DNA from: CAUZWH01 sp965224275
GTDB lineage: Bacteria; Pseudomonadota; Alphaproteobacteria; SHVV01
Length of the DNA: 64,000 nt
Assembly (NCBI GenBank): GCA_965224275.1
Contig: CBDCYR010000012.1
Location: forward strand, 1-64,000
Direction of reading: 5' to 3'
Shown here in pieces: positions 17,701 through 25,696 of this stretch; positions within the stretch are counted from its first letter, which is position 1; each line of letters begins with the position of its first letter. The translations under genes were made by a program, and so were the position numbers. Under the pieces are notes generated by a model. The model searched no databases. It was not told the origin of the DNA and worked only from the letters and a program-made list of their open reading frames with translations.

Positions 17701-18327
17701 GCAGTGCTCGCGAATGCAGGTCACCACGTCCTGCAAAGGACGCCGTTCGGGAATGTGGTAGTGCACATCGTTGGTTGCGACCAAACCTGCGTTGGCGCGA
17801 TCGGCAATCGCGGCAAGGCGCGCCAGCCGCGCCGCGTCGTCGCCGTGATAGAGATGTTGGGCCGCGAGATAGAGGTTGCCGGGAAATTCCTTGGCCCATT
17901 CGAGGAGTTCATCTGCGAAGGCCGGCTCCTCGTCACCCAGCTCTGGCGGCACGGCGACAAAGATCATGTCGCTGCCATGGTCGAAGACTTCGTGACGATA
18001 CAACTCGCATTCGCCTTTGGGCGCGCGACGTTTGCCGATGGTCAACAAGCGGGCGAGGCGTCCATAAGCGGCACGGTCGATGGGAAAGCACAGCGTCGAC
18101 AACCCGTCTTCGAGATCAAGGCGGGCACCGATGACCGGCTTAATCCCGGTCTCCTTGGCAATGAGGTGAGCGCGCACCACGCCGGCCAGGGTGTTGCGGT
18201 CGGTAATGGCAATCGCGGAGAGGCCGAGCGAGGCCGCCTGGACCGCCAACTCCTCGGGATGCGAAGCACCCCGCAGGAAATCGAAATTGCTGGTGACCTG
18301 AAGCTCGGCGTAGCCGCTGTCAGACAT
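14767..18327 (-). CDS. dnaE2: Error-prone DNA polymerase DnaE2 (ImuC)
   Basis: The catalytic subunit of the SOS mutasome, a C-family polymerase for translesion synthesis. The 1186-residue product begins with the PHP domain (ELQVTSNFDFLRGASHPEEL). The polymerase motif PDIDVDFEHERREEVIQHI supplies catalytic aspartates; LKVDVLGLGMLTCIRKA, GVPLFQEQAMQIAIV and a C-terminal OB region (VRVAGLVIGRQRPGTASGVI) follow. A low-complexity linker around residues 960-1010 (ALPAPTNPAPNNP) separates the fingers region from the OB fold. It is the third gene of imuA-imuB-dnaE2, starting 54 bases after imuB, and is presumably under the LexA box at 21542. Confidence 0.96.
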   Translation of the reverse strand: MSDSGYAELQVTSNFDFLRGASHPEELAVQAASLGLSAIAITDRNTLAGVVRAHLIAKETGIKPVIGARLDLEDGLSTLCFPIDRAAYGRLARLLTIGKRRAPKGECELYRHEVFDHGSDMIFVAVPPELGDEEPAFADELLEWAKEFPGNLYLAAQHLYHGDDAARLARLAAIADRANAGLVATNDVHYHIPERRPLQDVVTCIREHCSIDDAGFRLFASAERFLKPPAEMARLFADYPQAIARTTEIAERCQFSLDELRYEYPDETTDQGRTPQQQLDWLTWRGADERYPLGIPDKIKASLDHELNLIGELNYAPYFLTVEDTVRFARNQGILCQGRGSAANSSVCYCLGITSVDPNRIDLLFERFVSAERKEPPDIDVDFEHERREEVIQHIYEKYGRERAGLTATVITYRWRSAIREVTKSLGLSEDIGGALAGYVWGASTQGVDLSQVRELGLDPNDYRLWLALRLAKELVGFPRHLSQHPGGFVMTKGPLCEMVPIANGAMEDRTMIEWDKDDIDALGILKVDVLGLGMLTCIRKAFDLIAAYHGRQLTLANVPHEDPEVYDMLCLADSVGVFQVESRAQMTMLPRLKPRKFYDLVIEVAIVRPGPIQGDMVHPYLRRRNGEESIDYPSEELRHVLEKTYGVPLFQEQAMQIAIVGAGFPPAEADQLRRAMATFRRMGTIGSFREKFLKGMVGKGYELDYAERCFKQIEGFGDYGFPESHAASFALLVYVSSWLKCHYPAVFACALLNSQPMGFYAPAQIVRDARDHGVTVLPVDVNHSNFDCTLEQLSETDAGDGNLPLGAGRSSANGWRHPEDKRMALRLGLREIKGFAEGHAEALITARTTLGGFDDVYAIWLESGLEPAALERLANADAYTSLGLSRRQALWAVRGLKDRPLPLFAAAEIREQRSGIKPRKSVTRQRQTWPEPPQPDCETVAAKTALPAPTNPAPNNPAYESSVEYGDEPNVELPPMPIGEEVINDYTATRLSLKRHPLALLRPGFNKMRHIRAEELARIKVGSFVRVAGLVIGRQRPGTASGVIFMTLEDETGVANIVVWPKMFKRNRKVVLRSRLLSVAGKVEKEGLVIHVIAARLIDMTDRLIDLGRRDLSLKGFDTRFARPMPAIGYSTRPLATGGNFNNDHLKLDVPATPGDEARTGSGPDSRTTNKRLTAQRIFPSRDFH

Positions 18328-18381
18328 GGAGGAGGTCGGCGTGATTGAAAGGGTTGGGGCGGCCGTTACACAAGCGTTGGC

Positions 18382-20631
18382 TTACGCGAACAGCCCATGC
18401 ACGAACCAGGTCGGCGCGCTATCAATGCCGGCGGCTGGCCGGGCGGCAATAGCAGGGGGATGGAACGGTTCGAACTTGGAGCCGGCTTTGGATCCGCTCT
18501 TGAAACCGCTTTTGGAACCGACCTTGGGAACCGCGGTTACCTGCCTGCGTTCATTGCTGTGCGGTTTCTCAGGCTCGGCGTCGCGGTCGCTGACCACCAA
18601 AATGGGGGCGGCGGCGCTTTGGCGATAGAGACCGTTGCGATAAAGCCAGAAACGCCGGCCGGACGTATCTTCGACACGAAAATAATCGCGCGTCCGCAGC
18701 GCCTCAGGCATGGCTGACAAGCCAACTTCGCGCCACCACTCGGTACTCAGCCGTTCCGGCCCCTCGGCCCAGGCAACGCGGTGCAGTTGCTTACGCCAGC
18801 GGAACAGCACTGGCGGGTCATCAGGCACCGGTGCGACCGCCTCGATCGGTTCGGGTCGCAGGAACAAAGAGAGTGGCCGCGGCATGCCCTGCGTCCACGG
18901 GATCTCAATATCGAGCATGGGGTCGGGTTGGGCTGAATCCGGCCGGGCGGCATGTGAAGAGCCAAGGGGGGAGCGATGGGGGGAGCGAAGAGGAGAACCG
19001 AGGGGAGAAAAGGCAACAACCGCGCGTTCGGGCAAATAGCTGGCATGGGGCGCGAACCGCACGACATTGTCGGCACCGAGGCGATTGCCCAACTGATCGG
19101 TGAGCTGATCGATTGCCGCCTCGACGTCAGCCTCGCTAAGGATAGGGGCCGCCACGGGAACCTGGGGCCCCGGCGTCATAGATGCCGTCATAGATGCTGT
19201 GGGCTCAGCGAGTTGGCCGATCGCAGCCTCGACATCGGCCTCGCTTAGCGGCGACGGATATTTTCTCCGATCCTCGCGCTCGGCCCGGCGCACTGAATCG
19301 CGCTGTGCGGCGCTCTCGCTGCTGGACACCTGCCGCCGCCAGGAAGGCGGGTGTTCCGAAAAGGTTCGCGGGGGCGGTGATTTGTGGAACCTGACATTTG
19401 ATCGCTGACTTTTGAGGTTTAACTGATTTGCATCGAGCGGGTCGCTCACGGTCACGAACAACGCCATCACGTCGGCTCCAAAGCCGAGATCGAGCTTGTC
19501 GAGATGCTCGCTGAACAATCGCATGAGATGGTTGGGATCGCGGACCGCGCGGCTGGTACCGATACCAACAGTGACCATTTTTCCATCGACGCGATAAACA
19601 GCGAGCACCAGTTTGCGGGCCCCATGCTGGATGCGGCCAAGGTCGACGCAGGCTTTTTCGATCAACTGACGGGTTGCCCGCTCGACATCATCGAGATGAC
19701 CGATGGGTTCGGCAAAGACCACCCGTGCCTGGATCGAGGCGACCGGTTGACGCGGCGAAATCGGCTCGCGACAGCGGCCCATCGCTTGATCGAGACGAAC
19801 CACGAGGTCCTTGCCGAAACGAGCGGCCAAGGTCGCACGCGGTGCCGCTTCGAGATCACCGATCGTCTTGAGGCCAAGCCGTTCGAGTGTGGCCACGGCT
19901 TCCGCTGCGAGACGCAGGCCTGCGACGGGAAACCCGGCAAGCGTGGCCTGGGCTTGGCCAGGGGCGATCACGTGCCAGGACTTGTGCTTGGTCGGGGAGG
20001 CGAACCGGGCAACGGTCCACGCCGCACCGGCGGAATCAGCGAGCGCGGCGCGTGCGCGATAGCCAATGCGCTCGAGGCGGGCGATTAGATCGGCCAACAT
20101 CGCCTCTTCGCCACCAAACAAATGCGCGCAACCGGTAATGTCGATCCATAGGCCAGCACCGCCCTCGCCAGCCGATGAATCGCTGCTGGTCCAGGGTGAG
20201 TAGCGCCCGCACCAATCGGCCAGCGCAGCCAGCTCCCTGGCGTCGGCAACCGCATCGCTTGGCGCGACAGCGAGGGCCGGCACCAGCGCGCGGGCATCGG
20301 CCAACGTGATGCCGGGAATGATACCGGCGGCTTCCGCAGCTGCATCGACCGCAGCGACGCGCATGCCGCCTTGGATCGAAACCGCGGTGATGAGCGGGTT
20401 TGCTTTGGGCTTACGCCAAGAGGGCCGTTGAGAGGGCCGTTGAGAGGGCCGTTGAGAGGGCCGTTGAGAGGGCCGTTGAGAGGGCCGTTGAGGTAGCCGT
20501 TGAGATGACGAGGTCTGATTGGGTTGACGCTGGCCTTGATGCTGTTCTCGTTGTTTGTTTTGGCGTGCTGCGATCCGACCCAAGCGGTCGGTCGCAAACC
20601 GTGGCAGCCACACGGAAACGACCCGGGGCAT
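18382..20631 (-). CDS. imuB: ImuB, Y-family polymerase-like mutasome protein (unusually long)
   Basis: A catalytically degenerate Y-family relative that links DnaE2 to the sliding clamp. Typical features: MPRVVSVWLPRFATDRL at the start, MRVAAVDAAAEAAGIIPG, LADARALVPALAV, LWIDITGCAHLFGGEEAM, and RPLSLFLRPEPIEAVAPV near residue 590, which may contain the clamp-binding hexapeptide. At 749 residues it is clearly longer than usual (about 500). Extra sequence is low complexity: a (QRPS)n block near residues 50-75, a linker around 440-520 where LSEADVEAAI occurs twice, an SPLRSPHRSPLGS stretch, and a GSK-rich tail. It overlaps the end of imuA by 221 bases. Confidence 0.92.
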   Translation of the reverse strand: MPRVVSVWLPRFATDRLGRIAARQNKQREQHQGQRQPNQTSSSQRLPQRPSQRPSQRPSQRPSQRPSQRPSWRKPKANPLITAVSIQGGMRVAAVDAAAEAAGIIPGITLADARALVPALAVAPSDAVADARELAALADWCGRYSPWTSSDSSAGEGGAGLWIDITGCAHLFGGEEAMLADLIARLERIGYRARAALADSAGAAWTVARFASPTKHKSWHVIAPGQAQATLAGFPVAGLRLAAEAVATLERLGLKTIGDLEAAPRATLAARFGKDLVVRLDQAMGRCREPISPRQPVASIQARVVFAEPIGHLDDVERATRQLIEKACVDLGRIQHGARKLVLAVYRVDGKMVTVGIGTSRAVRDPNHLMRLFSEHLDKLDLGFGADVMALFVTVSDPLDANQLNLKSQRSNVRFHKSPPPRTFSEHPPSWRRQVSSSESAAQRDSVRRAEREDRRKYPSPLSEADVEAAIGQLAEPTASMTASMTPGPQVPVAAPILSEADVEAAIDQLTDQLGNRLGADNVVRFAPHASYLPERAVVAFSPLGSPLRSPHRSPLGSSHAARPDSAQPDPMLDIEIPWTQGMPRPLSLFLRPEPIEAVAPVPDDPPVLFRWRKQLHRVAWAEGPERLSTEWWREVGLSAMPEALRTRDYFRVEDTSGRRFWLYRNGLYRQSAAAPILVVSDRDAEPEKPHSNERRQVTAVPKVGSKSGFKSGSKAGSKFEPFHPPAIAARPAAGIDSAPTWFVHGLFA

Positions 20632-21496
20632 GTGGCACTCCCTTCCCTAGATGATCTTTTTCATCGGTCGTATCGAAACCGACTCGCCACTGCTTGGGCA
20701 GCCCGGCGCGGCAGCGAACGAGTTCGAGCTCCCAGGCGGTGCCGTGCAACGACCCCCGCGCAGGTGTTTCGGCAACAGCCGATGTCACCCGCCAGCGGGT
20801 AACGGCAGCGCTTGGTTCGTGCCGGGATTTTCCTTGCCCACTACCGGACATCAGGAAAAATGCCGTGACCCCGCTGCGCCGTGCGGCAAGTTGCAGGCGC
20901 CGGCTTGCCGTTAGATCGAGGCCGCGCACTTCACCAACAACGGCCAACAAGCCGGCGCACTGCAACCCCTCTTCCATCGTCCATTGGATGTCGGCATCGC
21001 GGCGGCCGCGGGCGAGCAGGAGATGCTCGGGATCAATGCCATAGGCTGCCAAGCCCGGCGCATAAAGATTGCCGGTTTCATACAGACCAGTCGGCGGCAA
21101 GCACCAGAGAATCTGTTTATCCCGGTTGTCGTCCAATGCGGCCATGCGTCCCAAAATCGCTGCGATAAAGCCCATCCCGGCCCCACAATCGCCGGCCACG
21201 ACTTCGTGCAGGACGCCCCGCGGCAGCCCACCCCACGGCAGAGCCTGATCGATGACGGGATCGCCGAAGTCGACCACCCGATCGTCATGGGTGATAGCCA
21301 AAGATTGACGTTCGATACGATCGATCTCGGCCCGCAGATTTGCGACCCCAGCCGTGGTTCGCGGCTGCGATCTTGCTGCGCGCGGCGCTTTTGAGCCGGC
21401 TTTTGCCGCTTTTATGGATTTTGCCGGCCCGCAGGGAATTGCCCGGGATGGTGGGCAGTAAGCAGGAGAGACAGAAATCCTGTGCTCGGTAAGCAT
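20411..21496 (-). CDS. imuA: ImuA, RecA/SulA-like mutasome protein with extended C-terminus
   Basis: First gene of the SOS mutasome cassette. The conserved core includes VVDFGDPVIDQALPWGGLPR, GVLHEVVAGDCGAGMGFIAA, ILWCLPPTGLYETGNLYAPG and ELELVRCRAGLPKQWRVGF. Family members usually end soon after the VAATVCDRP region, near residue 300 here. This one continues about 60 more residues into a (LSTA)n tail, because the frame stays open through a 12-bp tandem repeat that also encodes part of ImuB. The stop is at 20411, inside imuB. Start ATG 21496 lies 46 bases from a perfect LexA box. Confidence 0.9.
   Translation of the reverse strand: MLTEHRISVSPAYCPPSRAIPCGPAKSIKAAKAGSKAPRAARSQPRTTAGVANLRAEIDRIERQSLAITHDDRVVDFGDPVIDQALPWGGLPRGVLHEVVAGDCGAGMGFIAAILGRMAALDDNRDKQILWCLPPTGLYETGNLYAPGLAAYGIDPEHLLLARGRRDADIQWTMEEGLQCAGLLAVVGEVRGLDLTASRRLQLAARRSGVTAFFLMSGSGQGKSRHEPSAAVTRWRVTSAVAETPARGSLHGTAWELELVRCRAGLPKQWRVGFDTTDEKDHLGKGVPHAPGRFRVAATVCDRPLGSDRSTPKQTTRTASRPASTQSDLVISTATSTALSTALSTALSTALSTALSTALLA
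20419..20502. repeat. 12-bp tandem repeat, six perfect units plus one degenerate, coding in two frames
   Basis: The unit AGAGGGCCGTTG repeats six times exactly (20419-20490), then once as AGGTAGCCGTTG (20491-20502). On the minus strand it encodes QRPS repeats in ImuB and TALS repeats in ImuA, in different frames of the same DNA. As the unit is a multiple of three, gain or loss of units keeps both frames. Confidence 0.97.
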
Positions 21497-21541
21497 TGGC
21501 AGTCCATTCCCGAGAACATGCTCAGCTTCTATCGGCTCGAT

Positions 21542-21556
21542 GTTCTCATTTTGTTC
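21542..21556. promoter_or_regulatory. LexA box (SOS operator) upstream of imuA
   Basis: GTTCTCATTTTGTTC is an exact match to the alphaproteobacterial LexA site GTTC-N7-GTTC. It lies 46 bases before the imuA start at 21496 and 79 bases before the methyltransferase start at 21635 on the other strand. DNA-damage control of imuA-imuB-dnaE2 follows from established knowledge of this operator; effect on the divergent methyltransferase gene is possible but unproven. Confidence 0.9.
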
Positions 21557-21634
21557 TGTTCTTCTTTTTTTCTAGTCCGCCTCAGGCTTTGAGTCAAGCA
21601 CCTATCAGCCTTTCCCTCGCCCATCCGAAACCGC

Positions 21635-22276
21635 ATGATCACCCCCATGCGCTGGTACCAACGCTTCGTCGCCAAGCACCTGCGCCATCCCAAGGGCTTG
21701 TTCGGCCGCCGGGTTGCGCGGCGGATGAATGCGGTCAATTTGGAGATCTACGAACTTGCCCTAGCCAACCTCTCGATCGCCGCCAATGACTCGCTGCTTG
21801 ATATCGGCTTTGGTGGCGGACCGGCGTTTCAGCGATTGTGTGCGCTGGTGCCTCAAGGTCAGGTCGCCGGCGTCGATTCCTCGGCAACGATGCTGCGCAT
21901 GGCTGCGGCATCGTTCCCTGATCTGATCGCGGCTGGACGTCTTGCGCTACAACCGGGTTCGTTCGATCGATTGCCGTTTCAAGCCAACCGGTTCGACAAG
22001 ATATTTACGGTCAACACAATCTATTTCTGGGATAACCCGGCGATGGTGCTGGGTGAGATCGTGCGCATCGCCAAGCCCGGTGGCGATATCGCGATCGGTT
22101 ATCGGACGCCCGATGCCGCCCGACGCGCGCAGTGGCAGCCGCACGGATTTGTCTATCGATCCAACGACGAAATCCGCCAATTCTGCCAAGCCGCCGGTTT
22201 GGCTGAGATATCCTTTGTCGAGCATGCGAGCAATGCCATGGACTTCGCCTGCGCCTTGGCTCGCAAACCAGGCTAA
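21635..22276 (+). CDS. Class I SAM-dependent methyltransferase
   Basis: A 213-residue Rossmann-fold methyltransferase of the Methyltransf_11 type. The SAM-binding motif I is SLLDIGFGGGPAFQRL (about residues 52-67). QVAGVDSSATMLRMA carries the acidic residue of motif II, then FDKIFTVNTIYFW and LGEIVRIAKPGGDIAIGY. The acceptor is unknown. It is divergent from imuA and shares an intergenic region containing the LexA box. The CBS gene follows after 102 bases. The combination with transsulfuration genes could mean homocysteine recycling after SAM use, but that is inference. Confidence 0.85.
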   Translation: MITPMRWYQRFVAKHLRHPKGLFGRRVARRMNAVNLEIYELALANLSIAANDSLLDIGFGGGPAFQRLCALVPQGQVAGVDSSATMLRMAAASFPDLIAAGRLALQPGSFDRLPFQANRFDKIFTVNTIYFWDNPAMVLGEIVRIAKPGGDIAIGYRTPDAARRAQWQPHGFVYRSNDEIRQFCQAAGLAEISFVEHASNAMDFACALARKPG

Positions 22277-22378
22277 CGAGGATGCGCCACGGATGATCCT
22301 TGCACCGCCGCCGGGGCATTGGCATGCTGGTCCCAAGGAGGCGCTCATGCCGCAAGACGCGCCCACCGGCACACGCCG

Positions 22379-23746
22379 ATGACGGCCCCGCAATCGGTTC
22401 TCGACCTCATCGGCAACACGCCGCTCTTTGAGCTCACCAAGTTCGACACCGGTCCGTGCCGGCTATTTGCCAAACTCGAAAACCAAAACCCCGGCGGTTC
22501 GATCAAGGACCGCATCGGGCTCACCATGATCGATGCCGCCGAGCGCGACGGCATCCTCAAGCCGGGCGGGACGATCATCGAAGCCACCGCCGGCAACACC
22601 GGGCTCGGCCTGGCCCTGGTTGCGGCCCAAAAGGGCTACAAGTTGATTCTCATCGTCCCCGACAAGATGAGCCAGGAGAAGATCTTTCACTTGCAGGCGC
22701 TGGGCGCGGACGTCGTCATGACCCGTTCCGATGTCGAGAAAGGTCACCCCGCCTACTACCAGGACATGGCGGCGCGGATGCAACAGGAGATCGACGGCGC
22801 CTTCTGGGTCAACCAGTTCAGCAATCCCAACAATCCACGGGCCCATCAGGAGACCACCGGCCCCGAGATCTGGGCCCAGATGGATCACGATCTCGATGCG
22901 ATGGTGTGCGGCGTCGGCTCCGGCGGCACGCTCACCGGCATAGGCCGTTATTTCAAGAAAGTTGCGCCCGACCTCGAGATGATCCTCGCCGACCCCGAGG
23001 GGTCGATATTGGCCGATCTCGTCAAAACCGGAGAAACCAAAGCGGTCGGGTCGTGGGTGATCGAAGGCATCGGAGAAGATTTCGTCCCCGACAATTGCGA
23101 TTTGAGCCTCGCCGCGGATGCCTATGTGATCAGCGATAACGAAAGCCTGGCGACCGCGCGCGACCTGCTGCTCAAGGAGGGCATCCTGGCGGGTTCATCG
23201 AGTGGCACCCTGCTAGCAGCGGCATTGCGCTACTGCCAGGCGCAAACCGAGCCCAAGCGGGTGGCGACGCTGGTCTGCGATTCGGGAAATAAGTATTTGT
23301 CGAAGATGTTCAACGACCACTGGATGACCGATCAGGGGTTCCTTGATCGCGAGCAATTTGGTGATCTGCGCGACCTGATCAGCCGGCGGATTGAGGATCG
23401 TGCTGTGGTGTCGGTGGCGCCCGACGACGATCTGCTGATCGCCTATGGACGCATGAAACTTTCCGATGTCTCGCAAGTGCCGGTGCTTGAGGGTGACCAA
23501 ATTGTTGGCATCATTGACGAATCAGACCTCTTGCTCGCGCTTTATCACAATGAACAGAACTTCAAGGCCGCCGTCGGCGATTACATGACCAGCAAACTTG
23601 AAGTGGTTTCGCCGGGCCACCAGATCGAGGATGTGCTACCGATTCTAAGAGCGGATCGGGTCGTTATCGTGGTCGACGGTGACCGCTTCCTCGGTCTCAT
23701 CACCAAAGTCGACTTGATTAACCACCTCAGACGTAAGCTCAAGTAG
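22379..23746 (+). CDS. Cystathionine beta-synthase
   Basis: Condenses serine and homocysteine to cystathionine, first step of reverse transsulfuration. ATG 22379 is preferred over the longer frame from 22319, since the protein then begins MTAPQSVLDLIGNTPLFEL. The PLP domain shows NPGGSIKDRIG with the Schiff-base lysine, IEATAGNTGLGLALVAAQKG, CGVGSGGTLTGIGRYFK and LAGSSSGTLLAAAL. Residues from about 335 to 455 form two CBS domains (DVSQVPVLEGDQIVGIIDES, VVIVVDGDRFLGLITKVDL). The next gene encodes the matching gamma-enzyme. I saw no SAH or SAM riboswitch in the 102-base leader. Confidence 0.92.
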   Translation: MTAPQSVLDLIGNTPLFELTKFDTGPCRLFAKLENQNPGGSIKDRIGLTMIDAAERDGILKPGGTIIEATAGNTGLGLALVAAQKGYKLILIVPDKMSQEKIFHLQALGADVVMTRSDVEKGHPAYYQDMAARMQQEIDGAFWVNQFSNPNNPRAHQETTGPEIWAQMDHDLDAMVCGVGSGGTLTGIGRYFKKVAPDLEMILADPEGSILADLVKTGETKAVGSWVIEGIGEDFVPDNCDLSLAADAYVISDNESLATARDLLLKEGILAGSSSGTLLAAALRYCQAQTEPKRVATLVCDSGNKYLSKMFNDHWMTDQGFLDREQFGDLRDLISRRIEDRAVVSVAPDDDLLIAYGRMKLSDVSQVPVLEGDQIVGIIDESDLLLALYHNEQNFKAAVGDYMTSKLEVVSPGHQIEDVLPILRADRVVIVVDGDRFLGLITKVDLINHLRRKLK

Positions 23747-23781
23747 CGTGACCGATCAGTTCTGATGCGTGGTTTGACCCC

Positions 23782-24948
23782 ATGAGCAATGCCCCTCGCA
23801 ACCGGCGCGGCTTCGCCACCCGGGCGATTCACGCCGGGCAAAGCCCGGATCCCACGACCGGGGCGATCATGACCCCGATCTATGCGACCTCGACCTATGT
23901 TCAGGACAGTCCTGGCGTTCATAAGGGTTGGGAATACTCGCGCAGCCACAATCCGACCCGCGCAGCGTTCGAAGCTTGCGTCGCCGACCTAGAGAACGGC
24001 GGCCAGGGGTTCGCCTTTGCATCGGGAATGGCGGCGACGGCGACGATTCTCGAACTGCTCGACGCCGGTTCGCATATCGTGGCGATGAACGATCTCTACG
24101 GCGGCACCCGGCGGCTGTTCGAACAAGTGCGGCAACGTACCTCGAACCTCACCTTTACGTTCGTCGACATGTCGAAGCCGGAGGAATTCGAAGCCGCTGT
24201 CGTCGATGCGACAAAGATGGTTTGGGTCGAAACCCCCACCAACCCTTTGTTGCGCCTGGTCGATCTCGCCGCGGTGGCCGAAATCGCCAAGCGGCGCGGC
24301 ATCATTTCCGTGTGCGACAACACGTTTGCATCACCGTTCGTACAACGCCCGCTCGACCACGGCTTCGACATCGTGATGCAATCGACCACCAAATACCTGA
24401 ACGGGCACTCCGATATGGTGGGTGGCATCGCGGTGACGGCAGAGGGTTCTGCCCACGCCGAGCTGCTGGGCTATCTGCAAAACGCGGTCGGCGGAGTGTC
24501 CGGCCCGTTTGACAGCTTCCTGGCATTGCGCGGCCTGAAGACGTTGGGTATTCGGATGGAGCGCCATTGCGAAAACGCGCACCAAATCGCCGAGCATCTT
24601 GAAGGCCATGCGGATGTGGCGAAAGTTTACTATCCCGGGCTGCCTTCACATCCGCAGCATGCGCTGGCGCGACAACAAATGTCGGGCTTCGGCGGCATGG
24701 TCACTGCGATTCTCGCCGGCGGTGAGGCGGAAGCGCGGCGCTTCCTCGAGCGCTGCGAAATCTTCAGCCTGGCCGAAAGCCTGGGCGGCGTTGAGAGCCT
24801 GATCGAGCACCCGGCGATTATGACTCACGCCTCGGTTGCCCCCGAGATTCGCGCCGAACTGGGCATCAGCGACGCGTTAATCCGATTGTCGGTGGGCGTT
24901 GAGGATATCACCGACCTCATCGCCGACATCGACAATGCGCTGGCATAA
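23782..24948 (+). CDS. Cystathionine gamma-lyase / gamma-synthase (Cys/Met metabolism PLP enzyme)
   Basis: A fold-type I PLP enzyme of 388 residues. Signatures: RGFATRAIHAGQSPDPTTGA, YSRSHNPTRAAFEACVADLE, FASGMAATATILELL, VWVETPTNPLLRLVDL, and the PLP-lysine region VMQSTTKYLNGHSDMVGG. Because it sits 35 bases after cystathionine beta-synthase, the lyase role (cystathionine to cysteine, 2-oxobutanoate and ammonia) is more likely than the gamma-synthase role, though sequence alone does not separate them. Confidence 0.9.
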   Translation: MSNAPRNRRGFATRAIHAGQSPDPTTGAIMTPIYATSTYVQDSPGVHKGWEYSRSHNPTRAAFEACVADLENGGQGFAFASGMAATATILELLDAGSHIVAMNDLYGGTRRLFEQVRQRTSNLTFTFVDMSKPEEFEAAVVDATKMVWVETPTNPLLRLVDLAAVAEIAKRRGIISVCDNTFASPFVQRPLDHGFDIVMQSTTKYLNGHSDMVGGIAVTAEGSAHAELLGYLQNAVGGVSGPFDSFLALRGLKTLGIRMERHCENAHQIAEHLEGHADVAKVYYPGLPSHPQHALARQQMSGFGGMVTAILAGGEAEARRFLERCEIFSLAESLGGVESLIEHPAIMTHASVAPEIRAELGISDALIRLSVGVEDITDLIADIDNALA

Positions 24949-24955
24949 TTAGCTT

Positions 24956-25657
24956 ATGTTTTTCCCCCTCAAAGACGAGAACCCACTCAAGATTATTCCC
25001 TATCAGTTCGTCACCGTGTCGCTCATCGCGGTATGTGTGCTGGTCTTTCTGTGGCAGCTCACGCTAAACGAAGACGAAACCCAGCGGTTGATGCTGAGCT
25101 ACGCCATCAATCCGGCGGCGGTGTTCGGGAAAGCCAGTTTGCCGGACTACGCGCCGCTTCCGGCCGCGCTAACGATCTTCACGTCGATATTCCTGCATGT
25201 GGGCTGGATCCACTTGATCGCCAATCTGGTCTACCTGTGGGTGTTCGGCGACAACGTCGAAGACTCGATGGGCCACATTATGTATCTCGGCTTTTTTCTC
25301 GTGTGCGGGATCGCCGGCGGCGTGCTTCACGCAGCGGTCCTGTCGGACTACATCATTCCGACGCTGGGCGCGAGTGGCGCCGTATCGGGTGTCCTGGGCG
25401 CCTATTTGATGCTGCATCCGCGGGTCCGCGTGCTGGCGTTGGTTTTTCACGTCTATCCAGTTTATCTACCCGCCTATATTGTTCTCGGCGGTTGGATCGC
25501 GCTGCAAGTGATCATGGCCGTTTTCGATGCCACGCCTGGCGGGGTCGCCTGGTGGGCTCACATTGGTGGTTTTGTATCCGGCGCAATCTTGATTACATTT
25601 CTTAAATATCCTCATATCCGACTGTTCGACCGACCGACCCTACCACCGGCGTCTTAG
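24956..25657 (+). CDS. Rhomboid family intramembrane serine protease
   Basis: Cleaves transmembrane substrates within the bilayer. The 233-residue protein has six or so hydrophobic segments. TSIFLHVGWIHLIANLVYLW is the conserved loop-1/TM2 region, PTLGASGAVSGVLGAYLM contains the GxSG catalytic serine (about residue 142), and AWWAHIGGFVSGAILI the catalytic histidine. Both catalytic residues are present, so it should be active. It begins seven bases after the gamma-lyase gene, likely the same transcript, without a known functional tie. Confidence 0.92.
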   Translation: MFFPLKDENPLKIIPYQFVTVSLIAVCVLVFLWQLTLNEDETQRLMLSYAINPAAVFGKASLPDYAPLPAALTIFTSIFLHVGWIHLIANLVYLWVFGDNVEDSMGHIMYLGFFLVCGIAGGVLHAAVLSDYIIPTLGASGAVSGVLGAYLMLHPRVRVLALVFHVYPVYLPAYIVLGGWIALQVIMAVFDATPGGVAWWAHIGGFVSGAILITFLKYPHIRLFDRPTLPPAS

Positions 25658-25696
25658 TCGGACTCCGTCCAGCCTCCTCACATTTCGCGTCCAACC

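Noticed and set aside
17704..18348. Long plus-strand open frame opposite dnaE2, and similar long frames opposite ppdK, imuB and the amidohydrolase
   Set aside because: They mirror strongly conserved minus-strand genes and have no recognisable motifs; they arise from GC-rich codon use.
20419..20502. Regular short repeats considered as a CRISPR array
   Set aside because: The 12-bp units are contiguous with no spacers and are coding in two genes.
22277..22378. Leader of the cystathionine beta-synthase gene inspected for a SAM or SAH riboswitch
   Set aside because: None of the conserved core sequences could be recognised.
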